From Amaranthus tricolor (taxonomy: Eukaryota > Streptophyta > Magnoliopsida > Caryophyllales > Amaranthaceae), in contig NC_080047.1 of the NCBI RefSeq assembly GCF_026212465.1, positions 40,722,422-40,786,421 on the forward strand: 64,000 nucleotides of DNA, in the 5' to 3' direction. Of this stretch, positions 30,447 to 43,116 are shown in pieces. Numbering within the stretch: the first letter of the stretch is position 1; the number at the start of each line of letters is the position of its first letter. Below the pieces are notes generated by a model. The model searched no databases. It was not told the origin of the DNA and worked only from the letters and a program-made list of their open reading frames with translations. The position numbers and the translations under genes were made by a program.

Positions 30447-32934
30447 ATGGATACAACAACCTCAAAATATCAGACTTTTGTTGAAGGGTCATCAAAGACT
30501 AAACCTTTATCATCTTCTGGGTTATCAGATTCTTTAAATGGTCTGAAATTTGGGCAAAAAATATACTTTGAAGATGTGGGTGGAACTTCTTTAGGAATGT
30601 CTTGTTCTTCATCTTCAATATCATCTAAAAAGGGAGGAAAAGGGGTTATGCAAAGTGGGTTACCACCAAGATGTCAAGTTGAAGGTTGTAAGGTAGATCT
30701 TAGCGATGCTAAACCTTATTATTCAAGGCATAAAGTTTGTTCAATGCACTCTAAATCTCCTCTTGTAATTGTTAATGGTTTGGAACAAAGATTTTGCCAA
30801 CAGTGTAGCAGGTACTTTTTTTAGCCTTTGATATTAGATAGAAGTTTATTTGGCTTAATTTAGTTTAGCTGTCCTTTTCTATTGGCACAAAATTTGTTGT
30901 TTACCAATCATTAGTGTGACCTACTCTTTGAATTTACTTTTACTATCTTTCTTTTTCATATTTAGTAATTTTTTGTTGGAGTTAAGGGAGTTTAGGGATG
31001 AATATTTGTGGTTATTTGGTAGATTTTTGATTGTTTGTCTATGGATGAAAAGTTTTGGTTTTTTCTTTCTTTGTAATTGGGTTTTGCTCTGGTGTTGTTT
31101 GGTTTGTTTTTTCTTTCTTTAGTTATTTTTATATACCGTTGAGGCGAGGTTAGGTACTTTTTAATTGGTTCATGTAGGCGGCTCCAATCTTTTCGGGTTA
31201 AGGGTTTGACATTGCTGAGATAGGTAATGTAATCTATGTTTTGAATGGTTAGGATGATGATATAATGGAGTGAATGTGAAGGATATAATGGTTGAGATTT
31301 ATATATTTAAAACTTGGGATGCATTTGGGAAATGAGACATTTATTGAATGTAAACATGTTTTTTTCTTTTTTACTAATTGGGTTTTGCTCTTGTGTTGTT
31401 TGGTTTGTTTTTTCTTTCTTTAGTTTTCTTTTTTTTTTTTTTGTATACCATCGAGGTTAGGTGAGGTACTCGTCTATTGGTTCATGTAGCCAACTTCAAT
31501 CTTTTGGGATTAAGGCTTTGACATTGTTGAGGTTAGGCAATGTAATCTATGTTTTGGATGATTAGGATGTTGATATAATCATATAATGGAGTGAAAGTGA
31601 AGAATATAATGGATGAGATTATTATATATTTGAAACTTGGGATGCATTTGGGAAATGAGACATTTATTGAATGTAAACATGTAAATCGATTGAGAAAGTG
31701 TTTTTATAATGTATAGTATGTGAAGTGAGGGAAGCTTCGCAATGGGTATTCTTTTGGGTGACATTATATTTTATAGGTCCATGTCCATGTGAAGGTTGAA
31801 GGTTTCATGAATAAGGATTAGAACATTAAATCCTGCTTATCGTTACAATTGATAGCAAAAGCAAGCTAAAGATCAAGTATCTGAAGGTCGTCTTTTCTTA
31901 TGATAGCAGACACTTAGACGTAACCCGAAGAAAGTTCCTTACTGTAAAGGATGTTAATGCTTTTCATTGCAGTGGTTGTGAAAGCAACTGTAAGCATAGT
32001 GCAAAAATAAGGCCGCATCATCATGTCGCAACTGTATCAATGTTGGTTGCGACCGCAAAATCAGTTTTGTGACCGTGACCAAAACCATATTTTTGCATGA
32101 TCGCTGTAAGTGACTGCACACATGAGCATCATTGAGAGCAATGAATTAAGTTACTTATAACTTGGAACAATAGTATATAATTAGCACTTAATGGTGGCTC
32201 GAGTTTTACCAACTGCCTTCCCCGTGTTTACCCAACTCTTTTTTCATTTGAAAGTAACTGAAAGATGTTTTGATGGTACTAAAAACTAGTTATAACTCTG
32301 CTTTTAGAGCTATTTTGTTGGTTATGTTGGTAACTTTTCATGAGCTTTCACTAAAACTTGGTAACGTACAAGCCTCTTCAGTACAATATCATTAAGTTTG
32401 TTTCTGTAATGTTCTTGGCAAGTGCATTGTATTGCTATTCAATTAGACCTATTGAATGTACATGTACGCTTTGGTAATGCATTATTATGATTGTTTGGGA
32501 GGATGATGGGATATTTGCAATTCTGGGAGTTTTAGATGTTCATTATGTAAGAATGTATCACTTTCAAGATATTGCCCACTGTTGACTTGTGAGATTCTAA
32601 AATATATCGACTTTGGGTTAAGTTTTGAGAAGAAAAAAAAACGACCCTGTTGTAGTTAAAAATATGAACATTACATTGCACATCACATTTGTCAAGCCCA
32701 ATGTTTGTGGGCGTCTGATACCGAATTGGGACTCATCTAAAACACTGTTGATTTCATATAAAAAAAATATTGTTGATTTGACATACCCCCTTTATCCGCT
32801 TAAGTTTGCAACATTTCTATTTTGTTTTGTCTCATTACTTTGCAACACTTTTATATATTGGGTAATGTCCCCTATTTCTTAATATTTATGCCGTTATTCC
32901 TTGTTCATAGGGTCTGAGAGCGTACTCCCTCAAT

Positions 32935-33006
<72 letters not shown>

Positions 33007-36000
33007 TAAGGAGAAATAGTGTTTGGCATTTGATCCTTTTTGAATTTTCCAAAGAATATTTTTGTTGGAGTTTGGCCAATCACAAGACTCCTGTATTCCG
33101 ATATAGAGATACTTTTAATTGGGCACCACGATATTATTTTGGGACACAAATCTATTGGAGATGGCCTTTTTCTATTGAAGATGTACGTCTCGAACGTTTA
33201 GGCATATGTAAGACATTGTGTTTTTGTGGAATCTATTGGGTAGAGTTCATGTAGATGTAATGGCATATAAAATTGATTTGTTAAATCCAACCCCCAAACC
33301 GAGTCACTTAATGTGGTAAGGGAATGTTGTTAATAAACTATTTTTTGTTGATCAATGTAAAATTTATCATATACATTTTACTTATCTTTGACCTAGTGGA
33401 ATTTAGCTTTACAAATACAACATTGTGGAGTCATTCAGATATATGACAAAGCAATACACCAATAATGCCTAAACCTTAGTCCTAATATATGGGATCGACT
33501 ACATGAACCAACACAAATATACTGGACAATTGCATCAAATCAAGCATGTTAAAACTTAAATTACAAGGAAATATTTAAAAAAATAAAAGTTACATTGAGA
33601 ACTAGGCCGGTTTGATCGGTCGGGTCGGGTTCGTGTTCAGGTGATATATAAACGGGTTAGAAACCCTTTGAACCGAACATAACCTGTTTACTTAATTGGT
33701 TGAACATCGCAACCCAAGCTAGATTTCAATCCACATAACCTATTTAGAGGTTTATGTTTTCATTTTAGAATTTTTATTATTGACACATCTTAATTTTTAG
33801 GCCTCAGTTTTATACTCTTAGTATGAGTTGTATATTTTGTATTTGCTTCGGAAAATATGAAAATACTAAATGAATTAAGTACAAATTATACTAATTGCCC
33901 ATTATCAAAATTTACTCGTTTAATTAAATGGGTTATACAAGTTTTTTTAGATTTAAAATCCTGACCTTAACCTAACTCATTTTATAAACTGTTCAAGTTA
34001 GGTCGATCTATTTCCTTAATTGGGTAAGTCTCAACCCAAATCCAATTTTTTCTTATAGGTTCTGGTCAGGTTAGCTTTTGCCAGACCTCTCGAGAACTTA
34101 AGACCTTTTTTTAGCTTGAATTTGATATTGCATCCAAAGCAGTAGAAACCTTTCATTATATAGTATTTCACCCCTCTTAGTTGCCTTTGGGTATCTTAGA
34201 AATTTACTTATAGATACAATGAATACTTCACTTGACCTTGGCACAAAGCAATTATCTAGTGTTGAGACATTTTTGTAAGTGTTTGTACTTTATTAAGCCT
34301 AAAAGGTTGTACTTTATTCGGCCTCTACACTACTCGATAACTTAGAAAAGCAACTGAATGATCACATACATCTACTCTTGTATTCATGCTTTGTTGATGT
34401 GACTGAAATTTCCAAACTATGAATAGCACAATCAAATCCATAGCTTAATATGTTATTCATAATGCATTGTTCTTTGGCTGCTTCAGTCTCACCTTATTTC
34501 ATGTTGTGTTAATACCGTATCTTAGATTTCATCGGCTTCCTGAGTTTGACCAAGGGAAACGTAGCTGTCGCAGACGACTTGCTGGTCATAATGAGCGTCG
34601 CAGAAAGCCACCACCCGGGTCTTTGTTATCATCACGCTTGGGCCGTCTTTCTTCATCCCTGTTTGACGGTGGGTCACCATAAGCCCTAGATTTTGGTTTT
34701 TTCGAGTTTAAATTTGTTGTAGTATTCTCTGCTTATAACTTTTTTAATGATACAAGTGCAGATAAAACCAGTAGAAGTGGCGGGTTTCTATTGGACTTCA
34801 CTTCGTATTCCCGAGACTCTAAAACAGATCTGTGGCTGGGTTATAACACCTCCGAGCAGTTGTCTGGAATTCAGTCCCGGTCCAATATGTGGCCAGGTAA
34901 TGTCGTCCTTCTCAAGTCTGCGTCTAGAGCGGAAAAGCCATACTATTCTCGCTTTGTTTTCAATTGATGTTTACTCTTTCCATTTACTATATCCAATTGG
35001 CGTTTACACTTTTACTATATTCCTTTTCTGTCATACCCGGTGTAGCATAATCCGCTAGCTAATTCTCCTTTTAAAATTCGGATTTCGCTTAAAATTGTTG
35101 AAAAAAAGTCCAAAACCGCTTGTAATTTGCTTTTTATGAATCACCATTTGCAGGGAGATTAGCGAATCATGTAACAGTACTCATACCCATTGACTCACAA
35201 CAAACCCCTATCTTCCCACTTTCCCTTGCCCCCAACGAAAAAATTTTGTTACAGTATATGTAAATGTCAATTAGAAATGAAGCGAGTATATATGTAATGG
35301 TAATTTATAACCGAAATGCTAACTTTATTAAGATGGTTTAAGCATTCTAGGGTTCATGATTTTACATTACGGTGATCAATTTGTATGTGATTTTTTATGA
35401 GATGTCTTGTAATGAGTAATGTATTTTTGGATATTCATGAACCATGGTTATATATTTTACGCCTATACATGTTTTCAGACGATAATAAGAATCAAAAAGA
35501 AAATACATGATATAGATTTATAATTAGAGGTGTTCATTCGGGTTATCGGGTTGATTTTGGGTTAGGTGTTTTAGATCAGTTTGAAATCGGGTTTTGTGTC
35601 CATAGTGTTTTTTACATAATTGTAAATCATTTTAAAATCGGGTTAAATCAGATTCGGTTACAAGGTCGGATAAATTCCGGGGCCTGTTTTGAACACTTCT
35701 ATTTATAATCATGATATTCATATGGAACATTTCTAACTTTTATTGAGTCCTCAATATCATCCTTCTTGAATTTCTGGGTGTTGGAAATTGTATCTCATTT
35801 TCCTAGCTTGTTATATATTCAGACAATTCTATGGATCCTTCCTCCAAGGTGTTTCCACAAGGCTCGGCTAGTGGTTCTGTCTTTTCTTTTCCTGCTGGAG
35901 AATGCAACACAGGGGTCTCTTCTGACTCGAGCTGTGCTCTCTCTCTTCTGTCAAATCAAAATTGGAGCTCCGGAAATCGAGCATCAGATACTGGACTAGG

Positions 36001-36310
36001 TAACTTGATGAACCTTGATGGAGTGACCGTCTCGCAATGTCCTGCAGCTCATACTGTTACAGTTGCACACTTGCCAAGCAGCAACTCACTGTGGGGTTTT
36101 AAGGGAAATAACGATCCTGACTGTGGTTTACAAGCTGTGCCATCCGGTCATCTGGGGCTAGGGCAAACCTCCCAGCCGCATTTTAGCGGTCAGTTTCATG
36201 GTGATCTTATGATGGAACAGGTCCCAAATGGTGGACGACATTATATGGATGTCGAGCATTCTAGAGTCTATGACTCGACTGCATCAAATCATGTCGACTG
36301 GTCACTTTGA
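30447..36310 (+). CDS. SBP-box transcription factor (SPL family, miR156 target)
   Basis: Four exons by GT...AG borders: 30447-30811, 34526-34668, 34762-34896 and 35823-36310, giving 376 residues. The SBP domain (about 76-150) binds GTAC-core DNA through two zinc sites, C76/C81/C98/H101 and C117/C120/H124/C136, and is split by intron 1 within the arginine codon before FHRLPEFDQ, the usual place. A bipartite nuclear signal, [17 protein letters not shown], follows. Exon 4 carries a perfect miR156 site in CALSLLSNQ, and the C-terminus ends NHVDWSL. The layout resembles Arabidopsis SPL13 and relatives, which act in phase change and shoot architecture. Intron 1 is 3.7 kb, with a tandem duplication and an (AT)n run; intron 3 holds a hAT MITE. 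No lesion is seen. Subgroup assignment is tentative. Confidence 0.95.
31050..31682. repeat. Tandem duplication (about 0.3 kb unit) in SPL intron 1
   Basis: The segment from about 31050 to 31359 recurs at about 31360-31682: both have ATTGGGTTTTGCTC, TGTTGTTTGGTTTG, a GGTTCATGTAG segment, and end GGGAAATGAGACATTTATTG. The offset grows from 301 to about 322 bp through small indels, so the duplication is old. Each copy includes a CAATCTTTTGGGATTAAGG-like block known from dispersed plant SINE-type repeats. Confidence 0.8.
32939..33004. repeat. (AT)n microsatellite in SPL intron 1
   Basis: About 66 bases of alternating A and T, followed by GGTAAGGAG. No coding role. Confidence 0.95.
35525..35701. 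mobile_element. 177-bp hAT-type MITE in SPL intron 3
   Basis: The ends TAGAGGTGTTCA and TGAACACTTCTA are inverted repeats with one mismatch. The 8-bp target duplication TTTATAAT is perfect at 35517-35524 and 35702-35709. The body contains several GGGTT/AACCC-like GC-richer stretches and no coding frame. It shares its ends with the 75-bp element after CTF7. Confidence 0.9.
35934..35953 (+). promoter_or_regulatory. miR156/157 target site in the SPL gene
   Basis: GTGCTCTCTCTCTTCTGTCA is the canonical miR156 complementary site of plant SPL genes and lies in the coding part of the last exon, where it encodes ALSLLS. It predicts repression by miR156 in juvenile tissue. The match to the canonical site is exact. 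Confidence 0.97.
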
Positions 36311-37385
36311 CCAATCTGGCTCGCTGCTTTGCACTGAACAAGAGCATGTTTTCTCAGTAAGTTCTATTTTCGTTGGTGTGTAACAGTCGGATATTGTTAT
36401 GTAACTGTTGCCTGCACCAAAATGTTTTTAACTTGTCTGAAATAATGATTCGCTTCGTGCCACTTACGGCATTTTCTGTTCCCTAAGAAGGATCAACTTT
36501 CGACAATTTATTGTGTGTTTCTGTTTAATCGGAACTATTCCTGTTATTTTCTGAATTGTCGTTTGCTGTGTGAAATTTTATGTTCAGCACAGTAAATTGA
36601 TGACGACTTTGCCCCTTCAGCACGCCTGCTTACACTTTTGGCTATGGGCTCTACACACATTCATCTATGATAGTAAACGGGACATCGATATTTATTACTT
36701 TATCACCATTTCATCGGCATTATCGTCAACTTGCACCATTCGTGAATACAAGAGATTGCTTGGGAGGAGTATGCCATTCAACATTCATTATCGCTATATA
36801 TTAATTGACTTCCATGTACGCTTTTTATGAAGCACGACTTCTTTTCCTTTCGTTTACTAATGCATTACATCCGCGTGACCCAAAACGAAAGTGCATCAAC
36901 TATATAATACGTAAATGCTTCACGATAAACAAGGGACTAAATATATTTTGTAATATGGTTTACACAGAAGAATAGATCCAGCGGACAACAATAACACTTA
37001 CAAAGCCGATGTATTTTAGAAAAACGGAGAAACCAATTTACAAGCAATCCGACGAGAATATGCAACAAATTTAGAATAGAATGTTCTCTTGCCGCCTGCT
37101 ATTTCAGTCTCGTCTCAAAAGTAACTTCATTGGCCATGCTAACTTCAATACGACCTTATCGGAGAGGCATGAGCCGTGTCCAATAAGATGCATCTTACAA
37201 GGGCATTGACTGGACCTTCTCTAAGCACCGCCCACGAGAATCAAAAGAGGTTAAGTCAAACGCAATGAATAGAATCGGGCATTTATCTTCACAACCATAT
37301 TTGTTGCCGAGGTATACTGAGAAGAGATAAACCATGATCATTCCGAAATCAGCCTTTAGCTTTATCCCGTAGTCAAGAAACCACT
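36311..37385. other. Convergent 3' flanks of the SPL and GPATCH11-like genes
   Basis: The two genes point at each other here. The left part is the SPL 3' UTR and flank. The right part, from about 37000, is less AT-rich than its surroundings and probably holds the 3' UTR of the minus-strand G-patch gene. No other gene is seen. Confidence 0.5.
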
Positions 37386-40300
37386 TCAGTGGTAATCTTC
37401 GTTTAGTCCAGGGCAGTTGGAGGCGAGAGCTTCTGCGGATTCATACTAATACGAGCAGAAAATATTCCGGAGTTAGCCATGTAATAGTGTACCTTATACT
37501 GACCACATTACAACTTACGGAATAACAAAACGAGCTTTACAAACTCACCTGACACCCGCAAAAGAGGCAATAGTAATGTTCTTCTCTGAGCTTTACCAAT
37601 AACTCTAGTAAATCCTGCATTATGCACCGAAACAGCCATGTAATGATTTCACAATCTAAATATAGAAACAATTCAACATCATGGAAACGTTTATTTTAAG
37701 AACATTCCCAATAGAAAAGAAAGGAGAAAGACTAACTGAAAGAAACAAAGAAAATAACAAAATAGTACTTCTAATATATTAGTTCTAAAGATGTTTTCTG
37801 GGACTGGAACCATTTGGTACCTCTCCCATTTGAGGAACTATTCCATGTCCTTTCTAAAATCCCTAATTAAGTTCGAAGCCATGGACCATAGTGTGAAAAC
37901 ATGACGGGATCACCATATCGCGACTGTATCGTAAATGTTTTTGAGGTTACCACGAAAAATTTGTTGTTAAAAGAATCCATAAATTTTTCCCAAAATGGGG
38001 TGCCAAAATGTCCTACACTCCTACCCGTGTCTAAGCGTCTAGGATCCGCACTTGAAGTAAATTGAAGAAAATATAGAATTTGACATTGGTGCCATTTTGA
38101 TATTTTTGCTAAACCTTTGCAATTAATATTTCTTGCCTTTGACATTTAAAAATTTTCTAACTTATTTGTTGTTTTCTTCAGTTGATAATTGAAATTAAAA
38201 AAAAAAAAAGAAACTACTATACTCTAATCCTTTGCAATTAGAATTTGTTGCCTCTGACATTTAAAAACATAGAATTTGTTGCATGGTGTTCACTGCTCAC
38301 TATTAAGTAGGCCCAATTACAGCATTGTTCCCTATGACTACACTTATAGAATGGTATACAAGTACAGGTATAGAACTTGAGCGATGGAAGGAAAAGGAAT
38401 ACCATGTCACTAGGTCGGTATTTGGAACTTCTGGTTCACTCCAGAGGGTATCAAAATTAAAGGCGTCTAAATGGATCCACTATATCCATAGTTTTAGCTT
38501 TTAAGAAAGGTGAGCGGCACTAAGGCGCAAGGGATGCAGCTCGCCTCTGGTGCGTCTTACACACGCCTTTTTGCAGTTTAAGGAAAAAAGCGAAACCAAA
38601 AACATGGAATATTTTCAATTCTTTTTAATTGTGTGCCTCCTGCTGCCACGCCTCCAGGCACTGCACTTTGCCTTGGAATCTTAAATTTGTGTTTAATTAA
38701 ACATTTTGACACTAAACTTAGCCATTTTTAAACACTCAACTAAGACTATATTATATTTATATCCCATTTTTATACTACTATTAAAGCATTGTTGCACATT
38801 TCTTATATCCTTCAAATTAAACTTATATGTTAAACAGAAACAGGTGCTATATTTTGATAATTAGCCATTGCTTCCTTCAAACTATATTAGTAATACACCA
38901 AGCATCCTTCAGTAAAGCAGAGATTCATCTATTAGGCTCGTCCAAAGTTTCTAAGATTCTGATCAGCATGTGTATAACTGAACTAGAAAAAATCTCCAAC
39001 TGTTTTATTAAATTAATTTTTGATCCCCCTTGCATTGTGAAATACTTCCTCCGTGACTTTTTACGCAATTCAATGTGTTAATTTGATCATTTATATATTA
39101 AGCTATGCATATCTAAAAATTATAAAAAATTAATATAATGAAAGTATACAATTAGACAATTCATTTTTTCTTACACATTAGCCGCAATATATAAAATAAG
39201 TTTGAACGATGAATAGTGTCAAAAATCGTAATGTAGCACGTATTTCACAATGGATGAAGTGTGAAACAGCTATCATAAGCAACTCCCAGATCTCTGAGGA
39301 TCTGAGCTACCACAACGTTGCAGAAATAAAGATTCTAAAGGTATAACTTGAGTCCATAGTATTTAAATGTGGCTTTCCATGTGATTCATAAATATTCAAT
39401 ATGATCTCCAACGTCCTTAAAAGATGTTATTCAGAGCCTGAAAATGAACAAAATCTGGGCCATCTGGCCCCAATCTTCAGGTCTTGTCCACATAGGAAAT
39501 GTACATGGCAGAAACACATGTCTATCCTATATTTATAGCTAATACTGTGCTGCTTGGTTGAAGGTTTCCTCACCCATACTCTTCATATTTCTCAAGGACA
39601 AGTGTCAGATCCTCAACAATATGGCATTGGTATGACATTTCAACAGCACATTTGGGCAAAAATCGTAGTGCTAACATCGACTACAATAGCGACAATAGCA
39701 ACCGTATTGGAGAGGTTTTTGAGCTTACCCAAATTGAAACAATATTGCATCACTTGAATCAAATCAGAATTAAAAAGTATCCTTTCTTGATTCCAGTCCC
39801 TTCTTTAATGTGAACCACACAACTTCTAAAGGAGAATACCCAATTGAAACAAACAAGCACAGACAATGCCTTTATTCGGTCTCCACCGTGCACATATGGC
39901 TTAGTATTCAAGAGCCATAACCCGGTTATCCACCGTGCACATAGCGAACCTCGGCCATTGACACTACGTGGCATGTGCTACCTACTCCAACTCGTCATTT
40001 TACCTCGAGAATTTGTATCCATACACGGGCATCGTAAAAACTTTGAAACTTCATTTTGGGCAAGAAGTATGAAAGTTTTTCTTTTTAAACCAAAATCAGT
40101 CGGGCTCGTGTTAAATGAGTTCTAGAGTATAAGTATCACAGTGTTCTATGATCGAACAGATCCAAAATATCCAATTAAGTGAAAAAAATCTAATAACCAT
40201 AGTCAAAATAAGAGCAAATACAGCTATCAACGCTCTTATCAAACTCTATTGCAATAATTCAATTCCCTAATTTCAAAATGTACAATATTTCATGAAATCA

Positions 40301-41319
40301 TTTCACCAAATAAATTCCCAACTCCTCAATATGCAACCTAAATTGGATACAAAGATTCTTGTATGAGACAATCTCACCGTGAGACGCGCTTTATACATGG
40401 ATTAAATAATCCATCGGCATATGGAGTTTGTGTTTTGAGATTGTCTCACCGTGAGACGATCTCTCACCAAAAAAAGCTCAATTGGATATTTCAATCATTG
40501 TACTTCATATCACATAACATGAATTTGCACCCAAAAAAAATCTCATCACATGAACAAAAACTGAAAAAGCTAAACATTTAACTTCAAGCTACTATATTTG
40601 CCAATGATAGTCTCCAAGAATCATACCTCTTCAGTAATCACTTCCTCTTCCTCTTCCTCTTCCTCATCATCTCCACCATCATCGTCCTCGTCCTTCTCGT
40701 GCTCGATTTCTGGCTCTCGATTCTCCAAGTGATCAAGCGCCGCCTTCGCCTTATTATAGTTAATCACAACCCTCTTACTCTTCCAATGTAATTTCTGACG
40801 AACCCCAAAATCCTCCAATGTTGCTTCCTCCATTTTCTTCCTCGACTCCACTTTATCTTTCTCTCTTCTCGCCCGTTCCTTAGCTGGGTCTTCCCTTCCA
40901 ATCCCAGCCCTAGAACGCCGAATCTGAAGCCCAATAGGCTCCTCTCGGCCCACGGAGCCTTCCTTACCCAACCCTTTTCCTGGGGTATACCCCATTTGCT
41001 TCAACAATTTAAACCCAATATTGGATTGGGGGATTGCTGATTGTAAATTTTCTAGGGTTTTCTCATCTTCTAGTTGTTGCTTCCTCTCTTTTTCGATCCT
41101 TTTCTGTTCCTGCCAGTTGTGGAATTTGGGTTTCTTCTTTAGAGATTGTTCAGAAGAATATTGAGTAGTTTTTGGGGGAAGTTTTTTGGGTTTTGAGAGT
41201 TGAGAGGGTTCTGAAGGAAGAAACTTGGAAAGGTCTCCCAAGTAATCTTCATCTTCATCTTCAAATTCTTCTGATTCTTGTTGTTTTTGTTTGTCATGGA
41301 TTGATTTTGCTTCCGCCAT
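37386..41319 (-). CDS. G-patch domain protein, GPATCH11-like (three exons)
   Basis: Exons on the minus strand: 41319-40627, 37614-37549 and 37445-37386, giving 272 residues. The first exon's frame appears to stop at 40621, but that stop lies in the intron: GAAGAG/GTATGA is a donor. Exon 2 (DLLELLVKLREEHYYCLFCG) and exon 3 (YESAEALASNCPGLNEDYH) supply the conserved C-terminal DUF4187-type domain with its CxxC. The G-patch is at residues 101-145 (IGFKLLKQMGYTPGKGLGKE). Basic coiled segments flank it, and an acidic run of Glu/Asp lies at about 205-230. G-patch proteins activate DEAH helicases, and human GPATCH11 is a splicing-related nuclear protein, so a nuclear RNA-processing role is inferred. 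Intron 1 is 3.0 kb and holds repeats. Confidence 0.92.
40363..40468. repeat. Small palindromic element with GAGACAATCTC/GAGATTGTCTC arms
   Basis: TGAGACAATCTCACCGTGAGAC at the left and GAGATTGTCTCACCGTGAGAC at the right share an inverted 11-bp core plus a repeated TCTCACCGTGAGA near-palindrome. A further ATGGATT/AATCCAT pair lies in the loop. It is about 106 bp long and sits in intron 1 of the G-patch gene, near the donor. Likely a very small MITE. Confidence 0.6.
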
Positions 41320-42420
41320 TGTTATTGAGAAGGATGAACTTTGTTGAAGGTTGAATTGGACTTGAATATAGTGACAGTATAAAGATGAATCGCCGGTGGT
41401 AGAGTTTCATCAAGGTGACTACATCAAATAGGGAGAAAAATTGAACAAAATAATTGTTTTTTTAAAATTTCCAAAATAAGTTTAGGAAAATTTAAAGTTT
41501 CAATATAAATGTCTCTATGTCCGAGCCTAAAGTCAATATTTGTCGAATAAAAGGGAAACAATGTCATAACATATAAAATTTACAAAAAATATTACTTGTC
41601 TTTCGTTGTTGATAAGATCGAACTAGCATTCATATGTTTTTTCCGTCCCCTTAAACTTTATGATGTATCTTTTTTTGTTCGCTACAACGAACAAAGTAAA
41701 GAAATTTCTAGAGCAAACAAACCCTGACCTTAAGCTCGAACATAAAGACGTTCTTTTTGGGAATTAAAATTTTCGATTCTTATTTTGGAAATTTATTTAA
41801 AAAAACTTTATTCTATTCAAAATTTCAAATAGTGATGTAGGATTTCTTTGATAAAAAGATATGCATTAAAATTTTTTTAACCTTTTTCCTACAATAATAC
41901 ATACTAGTAAGCATACGGATTTTACACAACCACGTGAGCCACCACTCTCTCCCCTTTCAAGAAAACCGCCCTCACAACCACCTTCCAACCTTCTCTCCCT
42001 TGCCGTACCTTTCCCACGACCTTGCCTTGCCACGTCTTGTCCTTACTCTTCGCTCTCTGTCACAAATGAACAACACCTCGTTTGTTTAGTGGTCGTCGAA
42101 TGAGTTTTATTGGTTACAATGGTGACGCAAGTAGCATTATTTAGGATGGTGATGGGTTGTGGTGGCATGGGTGTTGACTTTTGAAGGTGTCAAGGGTTGT
42201 GCAAGGGTGAGGTGGTTAGGCATATTGGTGGTGGGTGTTGATGAAGGCGGTGGTGATATTGGGGCATAGGGAATGTCGAGGGATTGAAAGGGTTAAGAAA
42301 AAATTGAACTCAAAAACTTTCTTGAGGAGTGTAGTATTTGCTTCAACTAAGACGATCTAATGAATAGATATCAATAGGATTTATTTTCATAGAAAAAAAA
42401 TAAGATAAAATAAGTGCAAC
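41320..42420. other. Upstream region of the GPATCH11-like gene; otherwise gene-free
   Basis: The first part is the probable leader and promoter of the minus-strand G-patch gene. The rest is AT-rich, with a less AT-rich part at about 41935-42300 (CCACTCTCTCCCCTTTCAAG) without a convincing coding frame. Confidence 0.4.
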
Positions 42421-42425
42421 AGTAT

Positions 42426-43021
42426 TGAAAACGATCGCCAATTACTTACGATGTTAAGAACAAACAACAATGAGCAAAATTAAGTTTGACAAAGTAACAA
42501 ACAAGGACACAAAGATTTAAGGAGGTTCACCCAATGATGGCTACGTCCTCCGTGGTGTGTAGTTTATGTTTATATTATATCAAATGAATACAAACAATAC
42601 TTCAATATGAAGAATTACAATTGAGATAGAGATAACAACAATAGGCTATGTGTTTGGCTTAAGGGTTGTGTTTGATGTGTTTTGCATACATGAAGTGTGG
42701 GTATGAGAGCCCTATTTATAGTGCTAGGTACTTGAAGATGAATGGCTCACATAAATACATAGTTAATTTAGGGTAATGAATACTATGAAATAACTCTAAG
42801 AACTTGAAAAGGCATTATCTCAAGAGTCACACACATGAGACTCTTCACCTTAATCTTCATTAACACCAATAATTCCCATGAATACTCTTCACCTTATTAC
42901 ACCCTTTTGGATTCCACAACTCAAGAGTCACACACATGAATTCAACCCTTTAATGTGCACTCAAGTCACACATTAGTATAGTATCATTTATAATCACATT
43001 AGTATACTACCATTCATAACA
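42426..43021 (-). repeat. LTR 1 of the copia array (3'-most in transcription)
   Basis: 596 bp, starting (plus strand) TGAAAACGATCGCC and ending CATTCATAACA. On the minus strand CTATAAATAGGGC at about 42710-42721 is a good TATA box. As the outer 3' LTR it follows the internal region of the first unit, with polypurine tract AAGGTGGAGAT adjoining at 43022-43032. Confidence 0.93.
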
Positions 43022-43116
43022 ATCTCCACCTTGACTTGAGTTCACCCAAGTCACAATATTCATCAATCCACTTCATATTCAAAAAACATACACACCTCAA
43101 AATGCCCAAGAGGGCA

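Noticed and set aside
37867..38145. Minus-strand 92-codon ORF in the G-patch intron
   Set aside because: Its sequence overlaps a dispersed repeat-like segment and has no splice-compatible borders; exons 2 and 3 of the gene are elsewhere.
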